Below are positions 37,101-50,000 of a DNA stretch of 64,000 bases, one piece after another. Where the stretch lies: NCBI GenBank assembly GCA_025345505.1, contig JANVCC010000040.1, positions 10,446,023-10,510,022 of the forward strand, read 5' to 3'. The first letter of the stretch is position 1. Each line of letters begins with the position of its first letter. This DNA comes from Todiramphus chloris collaris (lineage: Eukaryota > Chordata > Aves > Coraciiformes > Alcedinidae). Under the pieces are notes generated by a model, which was given only the letters and a program-made list of their open reading frames with translations, did not search any database and was not told where the DNA came from. The translations under genes and the position numbers were made by a program.

Positions 37101-40100
37101 GCACAGGAACAGAGGCACAGTCTCTCCCTGTGAGCACAACTGGAGAAGCTGATACTTTTGGAAACTCTGGGTTAATTTCCTTCGTTTGTCTGCTTGAACT
37201 TGCACTTTCTATCAGGCTTCTTCTCAATGCAACCCCAACCTGTCTCCTGTGGAAAGGGAACCCAAGATCCTCCTGAGGTAAAATGACTGTTAGAAACAGG
37301 ACTTCACACTTATATTCAATTTTTTCTGCATAAATTGGATTTCAAACGTCAAACAATGATATTAACAATCATATTATTACTGTATTACCACAGAAAGGAA
37401 CAAGTTTGATCAAGTACAGACTATTCTTTTCAGATGTTCTAAAGTAATTTGATTCATTTATAAAGGATTTCAAACTGTCAGTACCACATCTAACATTATA
37501 ATCTCAGGCCTGAAAAAGACAGATGACATCACTTGTCCTCCACCAAACGTGCATACATTATTGATTATTCCAAAGCCTCATGAATAGGGTAATTTGTAAT
37601 CATTAAAAATTAAAGAGAATGCTGCTGAATTGAAAAACAAGAAGGGCAAATTTTGCTCTTCGCTCAGTTGCCATTCCCCTGCAGCGGAGCTGGAACTGTT
37701 TAATTGCATAAGAGAAAGAGAAATAAGGAACTTCACCTCTCTGTGCGGCAGACAATTGCTCAGAGCTGCTCAGATGATACTGCCCAAAGACAAACCACGG
37801 GGGCAAAGGCCATGCCAAGCCCTGCTGAAGACCCACTGCAGTGCAGTCTCCTGTGCTCAAGTGTAAAGCCCTAGAGCTGCTCTGCAAGCTGCTCACTGTT
37901 GGTCGGTGGTCCTCTTCCTTTCCGCTCTGCCTTTGACTCAGGAACAACCTTCTAAAGATAAAATGGCCACCAACAGACAGGACATTTATGGTCTGTGGTC
38001 ACTAAGGAGGTTTATCCTACAGTCACAGCATAAGCTACTGTGGTCCTTTATTATTTCCAAGCAGACTTTTGCTCAATAGCAATGTAAGTGTTTGGAAAAG
38101 AAACATCTTTTTCATGATTATTCCTGGCAATACCGCATAAGAGCACTGTGGTTCTCTGGCTCAGCCAGTCAAACATCCCCAGTGCTTGTCCCCACCTGCC
38201 TGTGCACACAGCAACTGATGTACTGGTCATTACCAACTCGGAAATTATGTAGGTCTTGGGAATAATTAATTTTAAATTCTCTCTTTGTAGAACAAAACTG
38301 TGGCAAGCACCTGAAATCACAGTCACATTATCTACCTATTTGTGAGGCCGTCCCAATAATGAAACACACGTCCCTCTGGAAATGGGACCAGCTCAAGGAA
38401 AGGCTTTTAACTGACATTTAAATGTCAAGCTACTATGTTAAATGTTATGGGTATTTCATTGCTCAGCCCAGGAGAAGCATGAACACATCCTTAATACTCA
38501 ACCACATTAAAAACTGATGGGCTTTGGCACCTGGAAAGACAACTACAGATGATGTGTTTAACCAGGGCTGATGGATTTGTACCTGATTCAGCTGCATGAA
38601 TGCAAATCCAAAAACTTCTGCATTAGGCCACAGGGAGTCTATCAAAATAATTATTTCAAGTATAATTACTTCATTGTTTCTGAAAAGGTCCTATTCCGAG
38701 AGCCATATTGATTTATTTTTTTCCTTTACTGACTGTGAGGCTGCCCTTAACCCTACTGGTATCCTGCTGGAGCCTTAAGAGGTAAAACCGAGTGAAAACT
38801 CACTCTGTTCATCTCAAGAGAGGAGCAACTCATTGTCCACAGTCTAGAATGTGTTGCCTAGAAGACCATCAGTGGTGCTACTCCATTTACAATCTACATT
38901 TATCAGAAAAGGTCCATTAGCCTTGTATATGCAATTCAGAAAGGGTACTAGCAAGAATCTCTCCGGATTAAAGTAATAAATTGCAGTCCAATAGATTCTT
39001 TAAAAGGCAGAAAAGGAGTCAGTCACACCTGGCAAATCCAACAACATGTCTTTCAAAGCTGCAAAAATAGACAAAATTAGTAGTAGATAATAGATGTAAA
39101 ATGCCAAAGCCACCAAGGGAGTAATGAAAGATTCAGATCAATGTTTTATATTCCCAGACCCATCTCCAGAAAGTCTGCCCCAGCTGTTAAAGGGTAGATC
39201 ACAATAACAGTCACAAACATGGTGTTTGCTAACATTTGTTCGTGTGCGTTACTATGGCACAATCATTTCTGGCAGTGTACTTAGTGTGAGAAATTCTAAT
39301 TTTCATTAGTCAGAGTTGCACTACCATAACTACAAAAATAGAAATTTCTTGAGCTCTCCTGGAACTCAAGCTCACTCCCCTGGCTACAGTCAGCGTTCAA
39401 AACACAGCCACTGGTGTAGGAGATGAGGAATCATCTCGGAAAAGGACAATGATGTGCAGCATTCACTCCAGGACATGGCTTAGTGGTCTTTGCCCACGTC
39501 TCTTTGGCTTGAGAGCTGAAATGATAAAGGATATGAAAACATGCCAAGGTCCACAGCCAGCCCAGACCCCTGTTGCTGTAGGGCACTGTCTGGGAAACAA
39601 AACTTTTTTGCTTCTTCCCCCAATTCTGATGCTTGCATTCTCAACCAGGTCTACAGTCCTTCATTAAAAAGACATGAACAAATACCAACGATTGGGATGT
39701 TATCTGAGAAAGCAAGCTGTTTTTTTCCTGCCCATCCCTAGGAGTATAAAAAAACTAATGAAAATATAAAATGTAATTAAGACATATAATTTCCCTAATC
39801 TTCACTGCTATGCAAACGTAACTCCTTTCAAATTAACAAGAGCCATACATGCATGTATTAGTGAGTGAGGGCCTGTGTGAAGATTACATATCAATTAAAG
39901 ATGTTAAACTGGTTTGAAAAAGGGCTGAACTAATATTCAGAATTATCAAAAGTTGCAACTAATGACTCGGTACCAAGCAGCTGACAGTTCTCCCAGCAAC
40001 ATGCAATGCTCATCTCAGAAATGGCAGAGGCACCGAGGTGAAAAACTGCCTCCAGCATTGTCACTGATAAACGACCCTATCACGATGAGCACTGAACCGT

Positions 40101-40453
40101 GCCTCGCTGGGGTTGGCAACTCCATGATTCCCTGCTCCTTTCAAGAACCGAAGGGCTAATTTCTGTCTACTGCATAGGACTGAAAAGTATGGTAGAGACT
40201 ATTCGGCTCCTGGGACTCATTAAAATTTCCTTGCATTATACCACAGCTGAGTAGCAGCGTAAGCTAAGAAATTTAGCAAATTTACCATGGAGTTTCTGTC
40301 AATAACAGGACTTGGCAGTTGTCACATCGGCAGAGTTAATGAAATTCATGGCTGGGGCAGAAAGAATCACGTGGCTGTTCTGACATCATTTCTGTTTTGA
40401 CAAGTAAAGCAGGATTATTGTTTTGTACCTGTGCCCGAGTAGATAATTAAGCT

Positions 40454-40470
40454 GTAATCTTAATGATTAC
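40454..40470. repeat. inverted TAATC/GATTA pair
   Basis: GTAATC and GATTAC are perfect inverted arms around TTAAT. TAATC cores facing each other across a short spacer resemble sites for bicoid/OTX-type (K50) homeodomain dimers. The surrounding DNA is AT-rich and repeat-free. Any function is inferred. Confidence 0.75.
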
Positions 40471-42047
40471 AACTGATATTATAGGCAAGAAATGCCCAGA
40501 AGATTTATGTAATCCATGCATACACATCACTTGCTATGTTCTGGTTTACTTATGAAAATATCCTACATGGAAAGCCATATGTGGTCACGTAGGGTCTCTG
40601 CCATGAATTCACCTACAAAGTCCCTGTGTGAACACTTGCAGCACTCTTGCAGACCTGCCTTAAGACCTAGCTGGTGCCCTGGCTCTTTTTTTACCCTGCT
40701 CAGCAGAATAAACTGGTCCTGCCTCCTTCCACCCCTTGTTGCCAGGCCCAAGGGTGCTGATAGGGAGCTCCTCCATAGATGGAAAGTGAAAGGATGCGTA
40801 GTGCATCGAGCCTTCAAAGCCCTTTGCCAGCTCTGGGCCAGGGTGGCTCCTGTGAGGGGCTGGCAGGAGACAGGCATTGCCCTTGCAGAAACCAGAAGAA
40901 AGGAGGAGGAAGTACAGGTGCCTTCTGTGGGTACTGCAGAATATCTGCCTGGGAGGGCATTGCCTGCTTTATGTATTCAAGGTTTAGAGGAAAAAGGGGC
41001 TCTGCGGAACACCGGTGCACTCAGGCCTAACAGCTACAGCAGCTGCAGTAACAGAAACAGGACCTCTACTGTCAACCAAGCTACCAGAGATGTATTTTTA
41101 TACAGGTTAGGGGCAATGTGGCAGGTCAGCCCTTGATACTGAGTGCTACCTTCTTGTTCTTAGCTGGCTTTCTATTAAAATCACCACATTACATTTCAAA
41201 ACTGTGCTCAGTGTAGCACAGAAACAGATAACACAGTGGGAGCTAAAGATTTCCCTGCCTGTGGGATGCCTTTCTATGTTTTGTGCTATAATTCATGCAC
41301 CCCTCTCTAAAATCTTGGTGGAGAAAATTATTTGAAAGGAGACAACACAGTCCCCTCCTCCTGATGCTGCCAGCATGACCTGTGCATTGCTCCTCTGCAC
41401 CGAGTGTGGAGTTGCTTGGGGCTGGAGCTTACAGCATCCCTCCTCTGCAGAGATAAGAAGTGGGCATTTGCCAGATATGATAAATAAATTCAGTAAAACT
41501 CAGACATGCTCCTGTTAATAATGGTTTCTTTTTCCCTTGGTCAGCTTAATTTTCACCACACTCATTTTCTTGATGCTTTTTAGGACTCTTACCTCTTTTC
41601 ACAGGAAGAAGCTTGCTCTTAAATGGCAGTTGGAGACTCAGATCTCCCCACATTGCCTGCTAGTGTGGCTGTGTCGATGTCTTCCATCTGGACCAACTTT
41701 CTCTCTTTCATTCCACATCAATAAAATGACACTATGGAGATGCTTTATTGTTGGCTACTGTATTTATGATGATTCTTTTGTTACAAAGAACTCTGGTGCT
41801 GAATCACCACTACTGGGAAGTTCTTGTCTTTCAGAATGAATGCCTTTGAATGGCATCAGAAATCCCTGTACAAAACATGAAAAAGGAGCCCAGCCCTTTT
41901 AAGAAACAACAACCAACATTTTTCCTTTAATTATCTATTCAGGACTACTTCAGAAATAATTAATTCAGGCCTAACATAGCTTGAGAAGGTAAAAAGGATC
42001 TAAAAAACTACAAAATTAAAGGAAATGTAGTTTGCTCAACATCAGCC

Positions 42048-42126
42048 TATATATATAAATATATATAATAATATATAATACATAATTATATACATAATAT
42101 ATAAATATATATATTATATATATAAA
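42048..42126. repeat. AT-rich microsatellite
   Basis: About 79 bp built almost only from A and T, mainly TATA and AATATA units with single C interruptions (ACATAATTATATACATAA). Internally degenerate, so probably an old (TA)n-derived repeat able to form cruciforms. Confidence 0.9.
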
Positions 42127-44422
42127 AGGTACAAACCAGTTCCAGTATTGACTGAACACATCTTTCTTAGCTTCTGAAAGTTATAAATCTTTAATTATAG
42201 AAATGCAGTGGCAGGCACTAATATTTCAGGCACGTAACAAGCTTACATGTAACCGGATTTGATAATAACTGTCTGTATCCAGGCAATAAGCCTGGGATGG
42301 AGAGACAGAAACATAAAGTTGGTAGTAAAACTTTTTTACTCTCATGAAACCACAATTCAAGTCAGATAAATGTAATAATTAGTTACAAGCACTGCAGAAT
42401 ATCTATTATAATTTCCGTATTTTAACAGAACACTTTAATTAACAGTTAAAAAGCAACCCTAACACTACAGGCACTCAAGCTTCAGATGCAGGGAGCACTT
42501 AGCTTCTGCTGAAGCCAACAATGCCTGAGCTCTGTCAGCAGTAGAGTTATTAAAGTTTAAGATACTTAGGGTTAATCTTTGATACAATCCTCAAATATCA
42601 CTTGCCATTTCTTTTCCTTCTAACTGTACAAAATATGGTGACTGAAACAAATGATAAATATTCTGTCCAATGCATACAGTGAAGATTACTTCTTAATGCT
42701 TGCATCAGGTATTGTATTTTATTTGTAAACGGAGCAGAAAACATTTAATATATTTTGGTAAGCCCAGCACCAGTTTTGTAGCTACAGCATGTTGTCCTTA
42801 GTTGAAGTTTGCTTATTTCTGTCTCCAGGAATAGGAAGAAAAAAATATTGATTGCACAATGTGCTGTCTCTGTTAATCCAGTTATGTATCCCTTGTTCCA
42901 GATTCTGCACAATCAGTAATTTTCTAGTAACGTGAGACTCGAGCAGAGTAAGCAGAGGGGAATAGAAAAGCTCCTCACTGTGTGGGCACCAGGTCACCAG
43001 CTGAGACATCATTAAATGCACTGGGAAAGATCCAACTGCCCATGGTGGACATGACTCTGCCCTCTGCCTAAGCTCCATCAGATCTATGAATGACACTATT
43101 AAAACCAGGAAGAACTGATTTCTGCACTCTTTCTGTATTAACACAGTGTAGGTTTCCTCCATCCCCAGTCTGACCAGTTACCAGGTAGTGCTGTGCAGCT
43201 GCTAACTTCTCCCGGCAGCATGACAGGCAGATTGGGGAAAACTGACCTGCCAAGGCTCACTGTTTATTCTCTGGCAGCACCTTCACACCTTGGAAATATC
43301 CACCTTTTCAGTCTTTAGACACTGCAGATGCAAAGGGAAAGGAGTCAGATTTTCTGTAGAAATGAGCCTTCCAGGAGACATCCCTTTCTATGTGCCACCC
43401 TATCACCCCTCTGTAGCAACTTCTGCACGCTCCAGCTTAGTTTAGCCAACTTGGTCTGCTGGTGGAGAAAGCAGGAGAAGAGCCTCCAGGATAGGTGCCA
43501 TGAAAACAGGTAGTATATAAGTAGTAGCCAGAGGAGAAACTTCCTCCAAGTACCTCCAGGGAAAGAAGAGCTCCATCATAAAAAACCATTAGAGACTTTG
43601 TGTGAGAAACTCATGGTACAAATGTTGTGGCCAGAAGCAAAGCTCTGCTCATAGCAGTCCCCGCAGCCCACAGCTCGAGCAGCTTTTCAACCTGCAGCAG
43701 GCTGGCATGGCCATCAGACAAGCAGTAGTCTCTCCTCTCCGGAGCACCAGCTCCTGCCTTGCCACCAGCAACTCCTCTGTGCTGGCCCTAGCCCTTCTGC
43801 AGGCGGACCCTGCCTTTCTTCAGAGGAATGAAGACACACAAACAAGCTAAGTTTTACTGTGCAAGACCGTTATAAATAGGAGGTGGGAAAAAATTGCTGT
43901 GCTGCTTTAGCTCCAGACTAAGAATTATAGGGAGTACTGGAAGTAAGTAACACTCATCTGCACTTAGGTTTTGGTTTTCAGTCAATTCCATTTAAATTTT
44001 TAAAGCACCCTGAGCTGCACTGCAGAGTTAATGAATTTGGCAGATAACAATATAAAAAAGAAGCTGGAACAACGTGTGTTTGGGAGTGAAGACAACCCGA
44101 GTGGTAAAAAGCACCCTCCCTGTGCTGTTCGCTCGAGAGCAGAGCCTTCTCAAGAGCTGGCGGCATCGTAGTTCCTCTGGGTGCAACACAAACGTGGCAC
44201 GTGGCTGTCACAAAGGCTGCTGCACCCTCAGCTGCAGACTGTCTCAGACTCACTAAAGATCTCTAAAAACCAATACAGTTAATGACCAAGACTAAGAAAT
44301 AATTAATGATTAGTCTGAGTCATCAACAAGGCAAGTCAGGGGTTTGGCATTAGGGGATGAAGCAGCCTGTCCAGTGGGTGATGTGAACACTGATAAACCG
44401 ACTTCCTGCACACACCTGCGCT

Positions 44423-44446
44423 CCCACACAGCCCCACACAGCCCCA
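44423..44446. repeat. 10-bp tandem repeat, about 2.4 copies
   Basis: CCCACACAGC occurs twice in direct succession and is followed by a partial third copy (CCCA). Confidence 0.85.
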
Positions 44447-45192
44447 TTTGAAGAGTGCAAGAGTGCAGAGGTTACAGTAATTCAAGTTTTCCTTTCCAGT
44501 CAATCTAATCCAGTCTGGTCCAATCCAATCCATTTCCTTTCCAACCGATACCCTGCACCTGAAAAGCCCAGGTGCCTGGCAGGTCACTGTGCCAGGCAGC
44601 ACCTACCCTGTTCCCAAAGATCTGGGTTCCTTTGCACCTCAGACTGAAATCCACACGAGCTGCTGACAGGCAGACTGGGTATCCGAGACCTTAATTCACC
44701 CCATGGAAACTTCAAACTTCAACAGAGGTTTGCTGACCATCACTGCAGATAGAAAGGCGGTGTGCTGCACCTCATCAGAGGAATCCACTATCATCATTTG
44801 CCCATTTAACAGTGTACTCAAAGCACCTCTTCTCACTAAGCACCCGATCTCTGCACATTCAGACACTAAGGGAACTGCTTGTATTAACCACAAACACTGG
44901 GAATGACGTTCTCTTCTGCTGCCTGGGACCTCTGCAAGTTAAATATGCTACAGGTGGATTCAGAGGAATCCACCAGGATTCCAGGAATGAGATCTGGGGC
45001 TTCATAACACCTCCTGCCCTGCTCTTGATCCAGGTAAGCACAGCCAAGCCAGGCTCACCATGCTGCTCCAGGACAGATGTGCTCCACACAATGTGGCCCC
45101 TCCCTGTGAATCCTGTGGCACGGATCCCTGGCAGAGCCAGCTCTTATTTTGGTGAGGAACTTCAGGTAGGCAGGCAACAGGAAAAGTTTGAG

Positions 45193-45229
45193 TCATTAAC
45201 ATAATATCATTAACACAACATCATTAAAC
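45193..45229. repeat. 14-bp tandem repeat, about 2.6 copies
   Basis: TCATTAACATAATA (45193-45206) is followed by TCATTAACACAACA (45207-45220) and the partial copy TCATTAAAC (45221-45229). This is a small local tandem array. Confidence 0.85.
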
Positions 45230-46904
45230 TGTTCAACAAAGTCAGAAAAAAACAGGTATTACCCTTTTGAATGCTTACAAGAATTTGGTCCTATATTTTT
45301 ACCTGCAAGCACAAAGGGTGCCAGGTTAGTGCAAAGATGTGACCATACCTGGCTATTGTCAGAATGAAAGCTCAAATTCTCTCCTGTAATAGAGATCATA
45401 GACAATCAAACTAATTTTGTACCACACGTTAACAAATCTTGGGCTACCACACGGAGCTACCACCAACAGGTCTGAGACCTGAAACCAAACCCTCCCTAGG
45501 GAGTTCTCAGATTTAAACAACATTCACTGTGCATCATCAGTTCATCTCATTACCCTGTTAACTGTTGAAAATAATTCAGAAAGAAGAGATGGGTGTAGAA
45601 GAAAGGTGCTGTTTCAGGCTGTTGTACTCCAACACACAGAGAGAACTATTCCTGACACAGTGCATGTCTCTGCTCTTTCAGCATTGGTGTAATTATAGCC
45701 GAGTCTTTTGAACATTCAATGCATCTCACAGAAAATGAGACATCCACATATTGTGGCTTAATGAAAAGAACTGAAGGAAATGTACCAAATTATTGGTTAA
45801 CAGGCAGCTGCTTCATAAATGCTTTCTCCCATCTGTTTTCTCTTTCTCCTTATCAGCTCATTCAGCCTAATGCCTACAAAATGCTGAGCCCAGGATTTCA
45901 GGGCTTCTCTAAGCTCTCCTGCCAGTACTCATGGGCAGCTTCAGCACCCATGTCCTGGGCTGGGGGGCTCGCCCCTGTGCACGCACCCCAGGCACAGCCA
46001 GGAAACATCCCACCCTGCAAGGAGCTTGCTGAGAGCCAGGACAGCTACTGCTTCTGTCCAAAATAATAGCAATTAATTTAATGTTTTCAGACCTTAACGC
46101 TTAACAAACCTGTCCATAAGGGGTTGAGTTCTCCCGCCTTTCTGTTAAGGTCCCTCATTCCATGAGGTCACTAAGTGATTAGGTAGAGCCGCGTTAAGTA
46201 AATGCCACATTCACAAATGCCTCATACAAATCTGCTCATGGTCAGTCGTTGGACTAAATACTTTGTTTTGCAGACCAATAACATACAGAAGATTCCCAAC
46301 AGCACAGCTAGAGCAGGTCCTTTTGCTCTCCTGTGAGACCTCAGGTGTTAGCCACCAGTGGAGGATTCCTGATGTGTTTAGAGAATTAATGAACTGATCC
46401 AATAAGACCTATTCATTTGCACCTTTTTTTTGAGCAGTGTGAGCAGCAGCAACTGGACGTGGCATGTGCCATGTTCCATCCTGACCAAAAGATCTGCCAT
46501 GGAAGCCCTCACACATGGGCAGCTTGGTAGCGAGGGGTCTGGGCTGAGGCTGTCTCAGAAACAACCCTGCTGCACTCTCTGAATTGATGTTTGTCTCCTC
46601 TCACACCACCTGCCTGCTGCCATACATGGCATTAAGATCAGCAAACACTGATAAGGATTGAGTTTGCTCAGTGGGATATCAAAGGGATCAGTGGACGGTG
46701 GCTGTGTTGGGTAAAACCTCCTCTGATGTCAAGAAGATTCTTGAAAATCACACCCAGACAGGCAGCACATTGCTCAAGGAAGGGAAGCCGCTTTTCTTTT
46801 CCAGCTGTGCTCTACCTCTCACATGCAGGGCTACATCCTGTCCCAGTGATCCCACTTAATCTACCATAAGAGCAGACAATGGAAATGGAATGCCCCCAGC
46901 TCCC

Positions 46905-47003
46905 CGAGGAGCACGCGAGAGCAGGTGTTGGCAGAAGTGCGAGCAGAGAGAGCCGTCAGCCGACTCCCGCGTACCCCGCTGTGGAGCTCAGCACGGTAAT
47001 CGG
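46905..47003. promoter_or_regulatory. CpG cluster, possible regulatory element
   Basis: Eleven CpG dinucleotides lie in about 100 bp, flanked by CpG-poor AT-rich DNA. It is too short for a formal CpG island. About 100 bp downstream, a run of T and C ending in CTAG at 47101 looks like a good splice acceptor, but no open exon follows. A regulatory element or an unrecognised noncoding exon is possible. Confidence 0.35.
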
Positions 47004-50000
47004 GATAAAATCCACACTAATTCCTTCCTAATTTACCAAGCCAGCAAACCTGCAGAAGCAAACAGGTGTGTGTACTTGTTTGATTATTTTTTTCCCCCTA
47101 GCAAAAAGAGTGATTAAATTTCTCTTCATTCCAACTAAAGCTGCTATCATAAAATATTCAGCTCAAGCCATCCAGTTCCACATTATAATTACCTGCCAAA
47201 AAGCGCTAACAGATCTGCTTCTGCCATCGACATGAAGCTGGGTAATCCTCTGGGAACCTCTTTTTAATTAAACACCTAATACAGTATGATAAACATTGAA
47301 AATATGCACCACTCCTCTATTAAGAACGTGGCTTGATTTCTGAAGTGCACCTAATCAATTCAAGTGTAATATTTACTGTGGCAGCAAATCTTCAGGGCTT
47401 AATATTTCAGGTAAAGGTTGTTTTAGAGATTCTATTATGAAAAGGAAGGAGTGAGTGCAAATAAAACACGAAATCCCAATTCAGCTTGATTGTTTATTCC
47501 AGCTTTGGGGTTCCCTTCTCAGCTGCCTGCACTGACCAAACATGTGAGTTTGGTGTGCTCAGCTCTGGGCGTTTCTTTTCCCTCTCCTGGTCTGGACTGG
47601 TGGTTTTAAGCAGCAATGTTCACCTAATCCTCACACAGCATGGCAGAAGCTGTGAATATCCCCTGTAAAGCAAACCAATGTTCATTAGGCTTTAGCTCTG
47701 GAAGCATCTCCATCTCTTCTTTCCCTGGGTCCATCTCTCACCTCCATCTCAGTCCCACAAAGAGCCAGTCCTGTTACCACAACCTCAGTGACACCAAAAT
47801 GTCCATGTGGACCCTCTGTCACGACTGACTTGCTATACTCTATTTGACTGCTAGGCTTGGAGTGTATCCCTCTGCCCAGGACCTCAGAAGTGCCTCATAA
47901 CTATTTTGACTGCAGGGATTTTGCTAATGAAGCTTCTGCAAATGGTTGTTTGCAACACACAGGGTGCACACAGGTTCAAGGGGTGCAGTGCCAAGAACAT
48001 CACCCTCGGTGTCCAGCTGAGCAGGGGCATAAGGAGCCAGACCCACACAAAGTCCCAAAGCAAGATGTGAGCAAAGTCCAAGGAAACTCCTCTCCACAGC
48101 ATTCTTGGCGGTATTATTGAACCCAAAAGTCCCAAAATGCAAGGATTTTAAGGGTCTAATAACACAACCACTGATGATAAGGGCTAGCTACCACAATTAG
48201 GACAAATCATCTATGACAATTGTTACATGGAAATCTTGTTTTCTGGTGAAGAACACAGCCCAGTGTGAAGTCATGAATTATTTAAAAGGCATGCAAGCCA
48301 ATTTGGTTATTACTACAGCAAGGACTTGAACCAATAGCAGCGTTACAGAACCTCCCTGTGTTCTGAAGGCAATTCAACCACTACAATAAAAGCTACTTGT
48401 GAATGAAGAGGGGGTACAGCTGAGGCATACTGAGCTGTGCTCCTTGAGAGGAGGCACATTCGTGGCAGTGCTGGTACTCTTATGGCTCTGAGATAGATGG
48501 AACGAGATTAACACTTGTCCTCTGATGGGGAAACCCAGCTCCCAGCCCAGAGCCAGCATTTTCCACAAGCAAGCTGATTTCACAAACCATATTGTCCCAG
48601 TGTCTGGTAATGAAGTTTTTCATGCAACTGGAGACAGGGAAACAAATGAGGCTGAGAAATCCCTTTACTCTCAGCTACTCCAGAGCCGCCTCCTCAGCGA
48701 GTGCTTTATGGAGCGTGCCAAAGGCAGGTGCTCCTTCTGCCAGAATAGCAAATTTCCAGGGCTTAAGCTGTAGCTGTGATGTCTTATCTGGAACAGGATG
48801 TTTTGTTATAATATTGCATCTACTCATGTAATAAGCAGGATCTTATTTTGCTCAACTGGAAGAATAATTTGAGGGGAAAAAAAAAAAATCAAGCTGCCAG
48901 GGAAATGAGGACATCTCCCTTCTGCTAATAGCTTAAAGCCCCTTATTTCTGATTCAGTTCACAGATGCAATCATGCTTCTGTCACTGAAATCAATAAGAC
49001 TTGAACTTATAGATTTCAGTGTAAATTTATGGATTGAAATGATTCTGAAATAGCATTAAAATACCATGAGGCCACAGGCTGTCTGAAATCATATTCACAT
49101 GTTTTTCTGTAACCACATCAAGTAGCAAATGTAGCCTAAGCAAGGACAAATAAAAGTACCCAAAGAAAAAAAAACAAAAAAATTTAAAGGGAAAATATAA
49201 CAGCATTTACATGCATTTCTTCTAATCCAGATTCCAACTTTTGTGCAGTTTCTCCTAAGAGAGACTGAGACAAGCTGGCTTGCAATGAAGAAGGTGCTAT
49301 TGAATGTCTCAACAGAGACCATCTCAGCTCCTCAGATACAGACCATTCACAGACGCTAGAAGCTAAACACCGGAGAGCTTTGATCATAAACAATACACAA
49401 CTTAAATTTGTACCATGCTTAACAATACTCAAGCAAAAAGCCCTTGAGAGTCAGTGTGGACTGACATTCCCACAGGTTTGGTTGGCAGTGCAAGAGCCTG
49501 AGGTGGGTTTGTAGAAGCCACAGCTGCTGGCTTAATTTGATGCCAACTCCTGGGCGTGGAGGGACAGGACTCTGTGGGACATTCTCTGACTGCCAGCCCA
49601 GATCTTACATCACCGCAGGGCTGCCATTACTGTCACCTTGCCACTGGAGAGGGTCAAAAGCATGGGGAGCAGTGATCACGGCAGCGTGCAGCTGCACCTT
49701 AACGTGCAAACGCCTGGTACAGGGAGCAAGACAGGCACACCAGACCACCTCATTCCTGCCTTGGTGCAAGGAGGTAGTAATATCATTCCACCTAAAATGA
49801 TGTTAAGACAGACTTAGCTGCCATTTCTTGCTCCTTAGTTTTAGATAAATTTAAGAAACACCATGTCAATCTCTTGTTTTCCTGATGGGGTTTTTGAAGG
49901 GCTGTTAGTACAGTGTCAGATCTGTCCTGGCCTCTCCAAGGAGGTGAACTTGTGAGAAAGCAGCTTGCTTTCCACCCGCTTATTCCACAAGACATTTGCC

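Larger units (their letters stand above)
33766..42047. other. non-coding DNA, no gene recognised
   Basis: Holds the 20-bp duplication at 34093-34133, a pyrimidine-rich run at about 36121-36151, and the longest non-CR1 frame of the window (206 codons, 40516-41136, plus). That frame starts in a poor context (T at -3, C at +4), contains no recognisable domain and is overlapped by a 104-codon antisense frame. A 160-codon frame at 35329-35811 has some hydrophobic stretches but nothing recognisable. An AT-rich block at 40250-40480 contains an inverted TAATC pair. Confidence 0.55.
42127..46904. other. non-coding DNA, no gene recognised
   Basis: AT-rich overall, with short tandem repeats at 44423-44446 and 45193-45229 and clusters of CAATC/CTAATC-like words at about 44500-44535. 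The longest frames (130 codons at 44812-45204 plus; 126 codons at 42782-43162 minus; 115 codons at 45719-46066 plus) have no recognisable domain. Confidence 0.55.
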
